Assembly (NCBI GenBank): GCA_032622095.1
Contig: CP136063.1
Coordinates: 74,505,980 to 74,569,979 of the forward strand
Reading direction: 5' to 3'
From: Siphonodentalium dalli
Lineage: Eukaryota; Mollusca; Scaphopoda; Gadilida; Siphonodentaliidae
DNA: 64,000 bases
Numbering within the stretch: position 1 is the stretch's first letter; the number at the start of each line of letters is the position of its first letter. The notes under the pieces were generated by a model, which saw only the letters and a program-made list of their open reading frames with translations, was not told where the DNA came from and did not search any database. Both the position numbers and the translations under genes were made by a program. Positions 1-11,082 of the stretch are shown piece by piece.

Positions 1-240
1 CGGAACAAGTTACAAAAATGGACAGCACTTCCCTTATAGGCGCTGGGCAGTACTTACTAGTATATAGTTGTCCCACCAACCGAACAAAGTCACAAAAATG
101 GACAGCACGTTCCTTATAGGTGCTGGCCAGTACTTACTAGTATATAGTTGTCCCACCCACCGATCAAGTTACAAAAATGGACAGTACTTCCCTTATAGGT
201 ACTGACCAGTGCTAGTATGGTTGTGCCACCCACAGCGAAA
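1..240. repeat. 80-bp tandem repeat, about 3 units
   Basis: Units begin at about 1, 81 and 161. Each reads roughly from a CGAACAAGTTACAAAAATGG start to a TTGTCCCACC end. The third unit is about 75 bp and a decayed fourth start lies at 236-290. The array runs off the left edge of the window, so its full length is unknown. No coding frame is maintained. Confidence 0.85.
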
Positions 241-600
241 CTTACAAAATGGACATACTATAAGAATATAGTCGTATACATGTACAAGTTTTGCTGAGTG
301 TTCATTTTTGAACTGACACACCGTGACGCATCATATTAATGGGCATGTATTCACTATAGGTCATATAAATAATGATAATTACCTTCTGGTGTTCCTATGG
401 AATGGAGGTTCCAACATTCTGTAGAAAAACTCAGCCTGAAAAAGCAGATCGTTGGTGGCCATTTTGCTTCCAGTTGAGAGACTACCAGTTGAATGTTCAT
501 GTGATGTCATGACGTAACGTCATGACGTCATAACATCAAATTGAGCCAGTTCGTGAGTAGGTCAGTCAAGTTTCTATGCATAGCCTACACCTTTCATCAA
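241..600. other. non-coding stretch with an inverted CRE-like site
   Basis: I see no gene here. At 506-526 there is a 10-bp perfect inverted repeat with a 1-base spacer (GTCATGACGT / ACGTCATGAC), followed directly by another TGACGTCA at 524-531. TGACGT is the core recognised by CREB/ATF bZIP proteins. No transcription unit can be tied to it. Confidence 0.4.
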
Positions 601-1460
601 ATAATCACACATTTTCCGCTAAAATCAACATTTTGTTGGAAATCAAACATATTTAAGGTATAAACCGTTTCCATGGCAACCACACAATGTTCGGGTTCCA
701 AAATAGGTTGGAACACAAAAGCCCAAATCCTCCCGATTAAAATTACATATAAGTTGTCCATGTGTCTGAAAAATACGCCATGTTATATACCGATTCCAAA
801 AATCACCCATTTTTCACTAAAATCGCTATATTTGCCCCAAATACCAGTGGAAACTAATAATAAAGGTATCTATGTTCGATAATTATGCGCGTGTGATCTT
901 GTCGTGTTCTTAACATGACAAATTATGAGATATTGCTTTGACTAAAGTTACCTAAGATACTTCAAATTCCTAAAACCCAATACAGGTATGTTTCAAATGT
1001 ATTCAGATGTGTTTTTTCCCGGGATTTTATATATATTTCACATACAAGCCGTTTCCATGGCAACCACAATTTTTTCGTTTCTAAGTCAGATTGGAGCGCA
1101 TAGTGCACATCCTCCCGATTACATCGACAAATGAATTGTCCCTGTGGTAGATATATATGGCATGTTATACTGCGATTCCAAAAATCACCCATTTTTGCAT
1201 AAAATCGCATGATTTTACACAAAAACAGTAATATATGCCTGTATATTAGGTCAGGAAGTCATGTGACCATGCCATGTGTTCATCATTACCATATTCGGTG
1301 ATAATACTTAGAATTTCACTTTCCCATATTACCAAGACTATAAAAATATTCAGAATAGAGTAGTTCCTATTCATCTCAATGGTGTTTTCTACAAGTTGCA
1401 CACCCTATTTCGGAGACCGTTTCCATGGCAACCGCACCACTTTCAGATTCCACAGCAGGC
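600..1460. repeat. degenerate ~375-bp tandem repeat carrying X-box-like motifs
   Basis: Three diverged units share GTTTCCATGGCAAC at 667-680, 1051-1064 and 1419-1432. Downstream blocks are also shared, including 'CATCCTCCCGATTA'-like and 'CGATTCCAAAAATCACCC' segments in the first two units. Spacings are 384 and 368 bp. The 14-mer fits the RFX X-box consensus GTHNYYATRRNAAC. The third unit is cut short by the adjoining LINE. The short reading frames here are not conserved between units and are not called as genes. Confidence 0.7.
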
Positions 1461-1461
1461 C

Positions 1462-2316
1462 TCATCGAATGGCATACATGCTCAGCTTTCGAACGACACC
1501 AAATTTATCCTTAAGTACCATAGGCCCATTTATCTCCTTAAATATAGCCCTTTTTGGCTCTTGGCCGCTCATCACTATGGTATTTGTTGGTCTTCCCATG
1601 AGTTGGGATAACAAGCGATTCCGATGAATTTTTATATCTGTGCAGCTAAAAAGGTAGTGGAATTCGTCTACTACTTCCCCAGAGTCACATAATGGGGAAA
1701 TCCGGTCAAGGCGATCAGAGCCATTCCACCGCCCTGTCTCGATTGGTAGTTTATGGTTACTCGTACGGAATTTACACAATAAACTTCTATTGGTGTGATT
1801 CAGGATGTCGAGATAACTTTCAAAGGATATACTGTGTTTAAATATTCGGTAAATTCTACCACGACTGCTATTGTGGATATCTCTCTCCCATGTATTTCTG
1901 AATTCTGATATTAGACCGCATTTCACGTATGAGACTAATTGGTTGACGTCGGTTACACGTCCTGAGCACCAAATGTGTGGCTGATTAAAATCATCTAGTA
2001 ACCTCTGTATTCGGTTTAGCCAGGGGAAACTGCTATCTAGAAAATTGGGGTCGTCAGATATGGATTGTGCCAATTTCAGTAGAACTTTGGAAAATCGATC
2101 AGCGCCACTATTGACAACCTTGCACCAATATTTAACCATTCTGACTTTAATCATTATTTCGAGTGGTAGTTTGCCACTTTCACCATATATCATAAAAATT
2201 GGGATCGACGGTCTCAGTCCAAGAATATGTTTTACGAATTTTCTTTGTACGCTCTCGAGTATGTCATTATTATCGAACCCCCATACCTCACAGCCATAAA
2301 GAAGAATGGGTATCAA
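1462..2316 (-). pseudogene. LINE ORF2 C-terminal domain
   Basis: An open stretch of 284 codons starts inside the thumb (PILLYGCEVWGFDN) and ends at a stop at 1462-1464. Near the end lies FRTSNHKLPIETGRW followed by a Cys/His cluster (CDSGEVVDEFHYLFSC). This C-terminal signature is widespread in invertebrate LINE ORF2 proteins and is presumed to bind nucleic acid. Expected first cysteine spacing (CxxC) is altered, since an LC precedes DSGE. The same motif appears in a cleaner form in the neighbouring LINE at 8259-9460, so the two belong to related clades. A frameshift near 2300 separates it from the thumb frame. Confidence 0.75.
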
Positions 2317-3621
2317 ATAGGTCTAGCTGATTACTGATGGATAAACAATGTTTCCGTGACTTACCTATAATGGAATACATGGCTCGCGTGGCCTTGTCCG
2401 TTAATATCTTTTTAGTTGGGTTGAATGAGCCAGATTTGCAGAAACTTATACCTAGGTAGTTTAACTGTTTGACAATATCAATCTTACTCCCTTTAAATAT
2501 GAATTTCGTTTTCTTTGGGAGGCTACTTTTCGACAGGTTCAGAATTTTAGTCTTATCAGTCTTAACCGTCAACTTCCACTTGTTGCAATATTTTTTCAAA
2601 TTCATTTAATAGTTTTTGTAGTGCCTTTGGTGTCTCGGCCATGATTACAGTATCATCAGCGTATAATATTAAGAATATTTTCAGGTAACAGCCCAGCCTG
2701 TTCTCAATTTCACTGTTAACTTTACGTAAGCCGATCACATTTTGTTTGGACAAGTAACATTCCATATCATTGAGGTATAACGAGAAGAGGAGAGGTGATA
2801 GATTTCCTCCTTGTCTAACACCAGATAAACATGGGAAATATTCAGAACGGTTACCATTTAACTGAACGCAAGACATAATGTGTTGGTACATATTTTGAAC
2901 TATTTTCAAATTTTTTCCATTAATTCCAGATTTAATCAACTTATACCATAATCGAAATCGATGAAGGCGCATATGAGTTTCTTGTTTAGTTTCCTGCTAA
3001 TCTCAGAAAGAAGGTGTAATATGAAATATTATCCACAGTGGAATGATCTTTTCTAAATCCCGCTTGGTTCTCGGAAATATAGTACTATGTTCATCGGTGT
3101 ATATACTTAAACGGTTTGACAACATTTTTGTAAAGACTTTACCGAGACAACTGAGAATCGTGATTGGCCTGTAATTGCTAGGATCAGTAGATTCGCCCTT
3201 GTTCTTGTATAAGGGAATAATCGATCCCAGTACCCAATCTTCTGGTATTACACCAGAATCAAGAATTACATTAAAAAGCTTGTAATAAAGTTCCATCATC
3301 ATTTCAGAAGTACATTTTATATACTCATTCATTATACCATCATGACCTGAGGATTTCCCATTTTTTAAGCTTTTAATGGCGTGGCTTATTTCTTCGCGGG
3401 TAATGCCTTTATTCAGGTCTGTGTTTGGATTCAGATTCGAATTCACACCAATATAGATATCTAGAGCAACGTCATCTTCGTAAGTAATAGCATCAAGGCG
3501 GCGGAAATAATTTTCGGGAGTGGTCAAATTTATATTACCGTTGTGGTGTAAAATCTTTAAATCTTCTCCAGAATTCTCGAGAATTAAAACGTTTCATTTC
3601 CGCCATATCTCGAGATATTGC
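2288..3621 (-). pseudogene. LINE ORF2 reverse transcriptase domain
   Basis: RT motifs run in order along the minus strand: the fingers region (GKSSGHDGIMNEYIK, VLGSIIPLYKNKG, NYRPITILSCLGK), then ENQAGFRKDHSTVDN in a shifted frame, FIDF of motif A, GVRQGGNLSPLLFSLYLNDM (motif B), and LILYADDTVIMAE (motif C). The thumb follows from 2605 (WKLTVKTDKTKIL, LNYLGISF). Motif A is damaged. FIDF is followed almost at once by LWYKLIKSG, so about nine codons that normally hold the KAFD segment are missing, and several frameshifts occur between 2970 and 3090. Target-primed reverse transcription is the family role. This copy cannot perform it. Confidence 0.8.
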
Positions 3622-5069
3622 CTAGCGGTGATGATTTATAGCTTTGTCCATTTGCTGTTTATAAGCACGCGAGGTTCGTTTCTTTTCTATTTCAGTGGGA
3701 GTATCTCGTCGCGATTTATATTCACGTATCGCTTTACGATAAGCTCGGCGTGCGTCTCGACATGCTTTATTGAACCATGGCTTGTTTGCTGTATGCGAGT
3801 TCTTAGTTTTACGTGGACGAGGCGTGCGTGTGCCGAATGAATGCTCGGCTGATTTAATAAACACACCGGTAACATATTTAACAATCGTGTTAATTTGTAC
3901 TGGCGTCACACTATTCGATGAGTAGGAATCTAGCGTCTTGTGTATCTCATTTAGTGTAGTTACATCGATATTCGATAAAAAATCAGATATTTTACATGTG
4001 TCCCATTGTCTATTATGGTTCATGTGCACTGATGGTTCAGGTATGGTTTCCCTATTATCTGCAAAGACCAAATGCGTAGACAATGGGCAGTGAACATCAG
4101 AAAACACTGAGCTGAACGGACGGACACACTTGAAAGTCTTTAACCAATTCAATGGGAGGGCTAGAGCCGAACAAATTGTATAATCAACTACGGAAGCATC
4201 GCGGCATGTCAAGTTTCCAATTCCGCAATCGCTACCAAATCTACCGTTTAGTATGAGAAATCCATTGTGTTGACATGTATTTAGGAGTAATCGCCCATAT
4301 TGGTTCATAGAGCCATCCTGGCTCTCTCTTATTAAGTGTGTGTTTGTGATGTCAAGATAAAATAATTGTTCGTAGCTCAAGTTAAGCACAGGTGGTAAAT
4401 TAGCCGCTAACATATTTTCTTCGGTGTCATCAATACAAACATCGAGATCGGAAGCATTTCGAGCATTAAAATCACCTGTAAGAAAAATGTTATTCGTTCG
4501 GCTAGTCAGTGTAATACATTCGCTCACTATTTCATCGAAAGAGTCCTTAGCTGTATATTTGCTTCCTTCGGGAGGTATGTACACAACTCCAATTATAATA
4601 TGAGAGACAAGTCCAGTTGATGAGTTAATTGTCTTTATCTCTACCCAGCTGACGTATTTAGAATCAGTACTATAATATTTGAAAAACTAATTATTTCATT
4701 TCTCAATCCGATGACAATACCACCTGATCGAATGTTTGACAGTGTTATTCTATTTTTCATGAATAACATGAAACCCGATAATTCTAATACATGTTGGTCG
4801 CAATCGTCAGTTTTTGTATCTACGAAACACAGTATGTCATGATTTTCACACAAATTACAAAAATCAGGATATTTCAGTCGTCGTCTAAGGCCACACACGT
4901 TCAAGGTAAGTATTTTCAAGTGGTGCGATACAATTGACGGATCTGAAGCAATCATATATGTGTTGCTTGTACATGTATCTGTTATCGGTGCACATGTATC
5001 AACAGAGTCATATATAGTTTCTCGAGCTTCTCGAAGGACATTCGACAGCTCATAATTAATACTACACAT
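3622..5069 (-). pseudogene. LINE ORF2 endonuclease (EEP/APE-like) domain
   Basis: The exonuclease-endonuclease-phosphatase fold shows its usual blocks: LTLNVCGL (Asn block), CFVDTKTDD at the site of the usual CxTET/CxxETK acidic block (Asp instead of Glu), SGGIVIG, GVVYIPP, the metal-binding FLTGDFNARN, DYTICS, and SDVHCPLSTHL (SDH block). A frameshift lies near 4675-4685: the first frame ends at 4641 and the second is open from about 4690 to an in-frame TAG at 3622-3624. After the TAG the frame still encodes recognisable linker sequence (REFWRRFKDF). This domain nicks target DNA to prime reverse transcription. The copy is not functional. Confidence 0.8.
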
Positions 5070-6288
5070 GCGTGGTTCGTCATTTTGTTTGTGAGGATCC
5101 AGCGAAATGTTATCGGCGATAACCGAAACCGTAGGTGCAATGCATGTGCTACTCGTGCGCGAGTTCAGTTTTATATCAGAATTAAATGTTAAAACATCAA
5201 CTTTTCCGTCGGATAATAACTATAACATATTTGATTCATCACTGTTTGTCACTTGCCCATGGTTCATTATTCTGTCCCGTATAATATCGTATTCGTAGTC
5301 GGTTTCGGATGTGTGTGTTTTACCCGAATCCACGTCCCTGACTTCTGGCGTGTACAATGCTAGCGGTAAATGTTTATTATCTGCACTGATTGTTTTATTG
5401 TCATAATAAAAAATAGTCTGCATTGGACAGGTTTTGTATACATTCGCGTGGTGTGTGGTCTGCTGTGATACTTTCTTGACATGACATAGTTTCTAGAACA
5501 TTTCGTAAGACGTACGGTGCTTCTAATGGAGGTGGCAAGTCAATATAGTTACAGTTCACGTTTAAATGCTGCGTATGAATCGACCCAGATATACTCGAGT
5601 TTGAATGCGAAGAAGCGCTCATGGACACGTGATTCTTGTCACTGTGATAATCAAAACAAATTTGTGTTGAGTCGCATGTGTCGGCACGTAATGTATGCAA
5701 ACTCTGTTCTCGCTGAGTACAATCAACTGTAACGATATCGAAATGGCTAACGGCACTCGAGAGATTATCAATGAACGGGAGGTCATTGGAGCTGTTAGTA
5801 GTAGGCGTGTCACTACTACCAGACTGTTCAGTTTGTACTTGATCAAATTCAAAACAATCATATACATTTTCACCGCTATTGGTAATAGTTTCTAAAACAT
5901 CTAAGTTTTCTCGAACGCATCTGAGAATGTCCGACACTTCATTGTGGGTATGTGGTAGATCAATAGCGTTGCATGTGTGCGTACTCTTGGTATCAAATAG
6001 GTCATGGCCGACATCAAACGTATATTCGTGTGAGATTTCAAATGGGCGATTATCATATTTGGGCGTGTCATTTGAAATTATATATTCTGTCACGTGCAGT
6101 GTGTTGTCGTTGGTTGTAACTTGATTGGCACGTTCACGTGTCACGTGCTGTTTGTTGTGGCAATGATCAAAACAATTCCCACGTGCACCCGTAATACTTG
6201 GCGCTGTGTTTACATTTTCTAAGCGAGAGGGACAGACATTTTCGGAGTTGAGGACATTGTCAATGAGGGTATAATTGTACACGCACAT
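5070..6288 (-). pseudogene. LINE ORF2 N-terminal extension with internal repeats
   Basis: This is an acidic, Ser/Thr/Asn/His-rich stretch of about 400 residues ahead of the endonuclease. It opens at 6288 just downstream of ORF1. I see a repeated module: NAIDLP...ILRCVRENLDVLETI, then NYIDLPP...VLRNVLETMSCQESI, and a shorter third version (INYELSNVLREARETI) at about 5050, directly before the endonuclease. A frameshift near 5403-5423 and an in-frame TAG at 5220-5222 interrupt it. Past the TAG the same frame runs straight into the endonuclease ORF. I recognise no known domain. It could be a linker or a protein-interaction segment of ORF2p. Most non-LTR ORF2 proteins start almost directly with the endonuclease, so the extension is unusual. 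Confidence 0.6.
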
Positions 6289-6354
6289 GCAACCTTCATG
6301 CTCAAATTTTCCACATGCCTTTGTTGAATTGTCAAATGTATTGGATGAGATAAT

Positions 6355-7495
6355 TCATTCTGTGTATACTGTGTCATCCCCACCTGTTGATTGAACACGT
6401 CGCCGTTTCCTCTCATTCTCATCAGCATCGGGGATGATGCCATTCAATGAGTGTATCAATGCACTCTGTCCGTTGGGGCTCAAATGCACTCCATCTGGCT
6501 CGCCATTGAAAAGAGTCTTTCTGACGTTACCATCTTTCATGAAGATAAAGTCATTGTCAACAAAATTGAATCTCTCGTCAGCATCACAGTGCATACTCAT
6601 GTAGCCATTTATTTTTATGGCCTCTGCATTGTGCGGTTGCGACTTCCCGTCGGCCACCCTTCGAGGTGGTATGGAGCAAATGTTTATTTTGGAGTTTGGG
6701 AAAACATTTTTCACAATTTCCTGAGCTGTGTTATACCATAGCGTTAGTATTTGAGTCCGTCAAGTCGTTTGTGCCCAGATGTATTGTCACGCTCAAGATG
6801 TTATCAGGTATAACATCCATGTAAGCTTTGGCTTTCCCAACGAGTCTGCTGATGTGTTGAAAAGAAGCTCCTGACGAATACACTACTCTCACATTCGGCT
6901 TGTCAATAATTATGTTTCTGCAATTACTTGCTCCCAAAACCAATGAGTCTATTATTGGCTTGCTCTGATTCTTGTTGTCATCGGGCTTGATCGTGATTGG
7001 CGTAGAGGTTGTATTGAAAACTTGATTGGTCTTGTTATTAGTGTGACCAATTGGATGAGTGCCTCCAGTGTTACTAGACTGCTGTGAGCGTTCGTCAGTG
7101 TGGTCTGAATGGCCATATTGGCTTTGTCCGTTTCTGGCACGTTGATCACATTGATACGATTTGTGGTTTTCTAGGCCACATATCCTACACACAGTTGGGT
7201 TGCGACATTCCATAGTACTATGTTACCTAGATAAGCAGTTTCCACATTTGGGTCGCGACTCGATAGCTGCATCACACAATTCATTCGGGAAGTGACATTG
7301 ATCGCAGTGCTGACATTCTTGCTTAGTTTTATCAGAGAATGCTCTGATCTTGATTCCTTGAATATGAATAATGGCGGGGATCTCTTTACATTCCATTATT
7401 TGCACAGTTCTGGTACAGTTATCAATAATAGTGTCAACTACATGACCATGACGCAATGGAATTGATAAATGAAATCTGACTGGATTGAGGTACAT
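6355..7495 (-). pseudogene. LINE ORF1: zinc knuckles + SGNH/GDSL esterase
   Basis: In ORF order, about 90 residues precede two CX2CX4HX4C zinc knuckles. The first knuckle carries an in-frame TAA at 7223-7225 between CGNCLSR and HSTMEC. The second (CRICGLENHKSYQC) is intact. An SGNH hydrolase fold follows, with a block I serine in VLGASNCRN, block III HLGTNDLT, and a block V DGVHLSP carrying the Asp/His pair. A one-base frameshift near 6731-6740 separates block III from the rest, which continues to a stop at 6355. Knuckles usually give RNA binding. Esterase domains of LINE ORF1 proteins are thought to help RNP or membrane association, but their role is unsettled. Two lesions make this a pseudogene. 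Domain assignment is firm and function is inferred from family. Confidence 0.8.
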
Positions 7496-7994
7496 TTGTA
7501 CTGTGAATGCTACAGAGAAAAAGATTTTGGGGAATTAACGCATGATGATTATTACGTGGCATCGATCATAAATGAACTTCGGCGCTTGTCGAGTAATCCA
7601 ATGTGTTCCACGTGACGCTCCACTGCAGAGGGAATTAATTCAATTTCCAGCTATATATATTGATACGCCGTTGTCTCGTCTACAGCGAAGTTGGGAAACA
7701 TAAGTTCTATTCTACACACTATATAACTTCACAAGGCATCTAAATAACATATACATCTTTCTAACAGCCTAATCATATAATTATTCTTACCAGTTGAGAA
7801 CTTCATTTCTCCATAATTATTGGAATCATCCTTTTATCGTCATTTTGTGAAATCTTAAGTTTACAATTTCACACGTTAAATTGCACGTGTTTTCCACTTC
7901 AGAGTTACAATTCGCCACTTTATAACAGTTGACACCATTCAACAGGTTGTTCCACATATTCCTCATATATAGTACGAGTTATCTGGAGTAAACA
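7496..7994. other. no gene seen; possibly LINE 5' UTR
   Basis: This is AT-rich sequence upstream of LINE ORF1, between the element and the GC-rich tandem array. No conserved frame or repeat partner was seen. It may include the LINE 5' UTR, but no boundary or target duplication is visible. Confidence 0.3.
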
Positions 7995-8090
7995 TTGTCC
8001 AGGGTGTGACTTATTACTGCCCGGGCAAGCCCGGAACGCTCGGGCAAGCCCGGGCGGCGCCATGGGCACGCGGACTGTCTAATATGATGC

Positions 8091-9460
8091 CTTAGATAGA
8101 TAGATAGATAATGATTTATAGGCAAAAAACATCCACACGAGGACAGTTTGCTAATACAATGGATAATAGTATACAAAACATGTGATAATAAAATATACAA
8201 GAACAAAATTACATAATATGCTAAGATGTACAAGGAGTCTCAGGATCATGTATCATATTTATGGTTTCCTAACTGTTATTTGCTCAGCACGAGTATCGAA
8301 GAAGCGACGGATCAGTTTACATATTATTCGTGTTAGAGTGGGACAGTCATTTGTCAATATAGTAGTAAATTGATCGTTGGCGTTAATGCGTTGAAAATTT
8401 GGATTATGGTTAACCATTGATTCGAGAAGCTCTCTTCGTAGTTGTGAATATGCAGTGCATTCCATAAGGAAATGTATTTCCTCTTCTACGACATCATCGC
8501 AGCAAAACACACACTTTCTATTTTCTAATTTTACTGGGGGCTGTAAATGACGCCCCTTTTCTATAGCAAGTACATGGTTACTGATTCTGAATCTGGTGAA
8601 AGCTATTCTGTCTTCCAATGATTTCGCGTTCAGAAGATAGGACTCAAGCCTATACTCTTTCTTGTAAAGTCGATATGTTCTGAGTTTGTTGCTGCCTGAT
8701 TTTGAGCAGTCGTCACTCATGCTAGCTTGGAAGTACTCGTTATAGCTATTTTGTAAAGATTTTCGGAAATTTTTCGTTATCATGTCGGTGGCGTTACCAG
8801 TCTCTGGTAATGTTAACCCTAGAGATTCGACTGATTTGAAAATTGATTTTGAAGATAATACCGTCCGTTGTTCTTTAACCGCATTTCGTAGAAGTTCGCA
8901 GTCCGAACGCGAGGTGACACTGATAGCATAATTCGACATTCTGCAAGCTGCATCTATATACAGAGGATAGCTGCCTAGTTCTGCACGGACAGCATTATTT
9001 GATGCATATTTTCCAGCACCTAATAAACGTTTGCGAAATTTAATATGAACTGATTCACAGGCTAGGAGATCGTGATTTTTAGATGTTATCTCGACACCCC
9101 ACAGTTCACTGCCATACAGAATTATTGGTTTGATCAGTTTATGGAACAGTTTGAGTGAAGTTAACAATGGGAGAGGTGATGTATGGTTACACGCATTGAA
9201 TAGTGAGTACATCGCTTTGAGCCCTTTAGCGCTTAAGTTTGTGATAGCTTTTGTGAACTTGCCATTACTAGAAAAGGTTATACCAAGGTACGTATATTCC
9301 CTGACATTTTCGAGTTTGATCTCAGAGATATGAAAGTATGGAATTATTGTTGATTGTCTCGCCCGAAAAATCATGCATTTAGTTTTTTCCTCGTTAACTT
9401 TAAGTTCATTCGCATCAGTGTAGAGTTTCAGTTTGTTTAGACAGTTTTGGAGTCCCGTGG
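8091..9460 (-). mobile_element. 5'-truncated LINE with tetranucleotide tail and likely TSD
   Basis: The 3' end on the minus strand finishes in a TATC tetranucleotide run (8093-8110 on the plus strand). The 5' truncation point is about 9460. Imperfect flanking repeats TATGATGC (8083-8090) and TATTATGC (9461-9468) fit a target-site duplication of about 8 bp. The host sequence on both sides is the same unit of the GC-rich array, so the element inserted into that repeat. Truncation at the 5' end and a short-repeat tail are typical of CR1/L2-like LINEs. Confidence 0.75.
8259..9460 (-). pseudogene. LINE ORF2 C-terminal fragment (thumb and Cys/His tail)
   Basis: The frame is uninterrupted from the truncation point to a stop at 8259, about 400 codons. 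The stretch before the first Met at 9374 also reads as LINE (NCLNKLKLYTDANELKV, EEKTKCMIF). The thumb segment REYTYLGITFSSNGKF and the segment PIILYGSELWGVE are followed by FRISNHVLAIEKGRH and a Cys/His motif CVFCCDDVVEEEIHFLMEC. The catalytic RT motifs lie upstream of the truncation and are absent. The open frame suggests the insertion is younger than the LINE at 1462-7495. Confidence 0.75.
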
Positions 9461-10310
9461 TATTATGCTAGCAGGATACAAACTAAAATTGACTTGTTGT
9501 ATCATCCACCGGCGGGTATAGGTACAGGTTGCGAACGTTTATTTGCTGTCATCCACCGCCGGTTTTATTAACCCTTTAAATTCCGATATTGGCTAAAAGA
9601 ACCCGGGACTCGGGAGAGCCCGGGCGGACCAAGAGACAGGATCACACTATATATTGATGACTAATGCTAGCGACCCCCTTATATGACGGTATAGGTTAGT
9701 TAGAAGATCACGAGAGAGAGCTCGGGCAAGCCCGGTTGGCCACACGGACCAGTGGACAGTATACTATGATGCCTGGTAGTAGGATGCATATGCTGTGAAA
9801 ATTTACTTGCCCGTCACCGGTTTTATTAACCCCTTTAATGCCGATATTGGCTAACAGAACCTTGGCTGTGAATATTGATTCGCCATCTCGTTCACGACCG
9901 GGTTCACGAACCCCTTAAATGACGATATGGATCAGGAGAGCCCGGACAAACCCGGACCAGTGGGCACATGGACAGTATAGATTGCTGCTTTGTGGTAGTA
10001 TGATACATACTAAGCATGTTTTGTGAAAATTTGTACTTGCTGTGTCATCCACCGGCGGTTTTACAAAGACTTTTAATGCCGATAATGTCGTAAAAGAACC
10101 CGGCTGGACCCAGAGGCCCGATCACATTATATTTTGATGAGTAATGCTATGGCCATACAGACAGTATGATATGATACCTTGTGGTAGTAGGGTGTATATG
10201 TTGTGAAATTTTACTTGGTATGTTGTCCAGCGCGGTTTTATTAACCACTTTAATGCCGATATTGTTTAAAAGAACCCCGGAGAGCCCGATTGGACCCGGA
10301 ATATCAACTC

Positions 10311-10900
10311 GATTTATTATTTGATCTAGGATGTCAAGTTCACGATCCCCGTGTTAAAATGTTAGTAGTAGTAGAATCACAATTTTTCAAACGCTTTTCA
10401 GAAATCGCCAATCGCACCAGTAGAGTAAATTTGTTATTCAGACACATTACGTGTGTACTTTGCTTATACCATGATATCTCTAACACAATATCAGACAAAA
10501 CTTCCCGACAAAGTATCTCGCTGACTTCAATATATACTTCCAACAATTCTGACCCCGACTGTTTCTGTTGCTCTGGGATATGTCAAGTGGTAGACTGATA
10601 TGATTAATTCACCTTTTCAACCAATTCATCTTGTAATAATATCTGATAACATACATTAATGGAATTTGTTAATTGAATTGTCAATTTAGTTCTTTACCCA
10701 ACCACAAAATACAATTATAAGAACTATTTTTTTCGTATCGTATTATTCCCAACTATAATGCAGGTAGACCACTTTCCATTGAGAAATTATCGGATGTTAT
10801 ACATGCAAACCTACATGTATAATAGAAAGCTTTTGATCTATAGTAGCAAGTTGTTATACCCATAGTGATGTGGTGCTATACCTATAGTAGAGTACACAAA
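10311..10900. other. no gene recognised
   Basis: AT-rich sequence. A 102-codon frame at 10290-10598 (+) starts inside the tandem array and resembles nothing I know. I treat it as chance. Confidence 0.3.
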
Positions 10901-10919
10901 CGTATATCCAACATTTCAT

Positions 10920-11082
10920 CATGACGTCACTTTCAATGGTAACGGTTCTCGTTGGCTCTCGCTATAAAAGGGCGTTCTTGCCATTGTTGTCTGCAGTTGA
11001 TGTTGTATCTTATTGAGACAAGTTTAAAATTATTCTTGCAATAATTAATACTGCGCAATTAAAATCAATTGTGATGGTGAGT
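10920..11082 (+). promoter_or_regulatory. candidate Pol II promoter and short first exon
   Basis: A perfect CRE palindrome (TGACGTCA, 10921-10928) is followed about 35 bp later by a strong TATA box in GCTATAAAAGGGC (about 10961-10973). About 105 bp further on, GTGATGGTGAGTGTG at 11071-11085 places a start codon directly against a consensus 5' splice donor (ATG|GTGAGT). That arrangement would give a first exon with a 5' UTR and only the initiator Met, joined to a downstream exon I cannot identify. The alternative is a promoter inside a decayed LTR. Motif positions are seen; the transcription unit is inferred. Confidence 0.35.

Larger units (their letters stand above)
1462..7495 (-). mobile_element. 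near full-length, degenerate LINE with esterase-type ORF1
   Basis: This is a non-LTR retrotransposon on the minus strand. The order is ORF1 (CCHC knuckles plus SGNH esterase), then ORF2 (N-terminal extension, apurinic-type endonuclease, reverse transcriptase, C-terminal Cys/His motif). An ORF1 esterase is known from several CR1-superclade LINEs, so I place it in the CR1/L2/jockey-like group without naming a clade. Both ORFs carry nonsense codons and frameshifts, so the copy is dead. I did not find a microsatellite tail or a target-site duplication. The 3' end lies near 1440-1462, inside a 375-bp tandem repeat unit. Confidence 0.85.
7995..10310. repeat. GC-rich ~200-bp tandem array, split by a LINE
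   Basis: Units share CCGGCGGTTTTATTAACC, TTTAATGCCGATATTGGCTA, AGAACCCGG, runs of GCCCGGGC-like sequence, and a 'TATGATGCCTxGTGGTAGTAGG' block. Copies can be followed at about 9500-9780, 9780-9990, 9990-10185 and 10185-10310. The left part (7995-8090) is the front of a unit whose remainder resumes at 9461, on the other side of the inserted LINE. Unit lengths are about 185-215 bp with considerable divergence. Confidence 0.7.
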
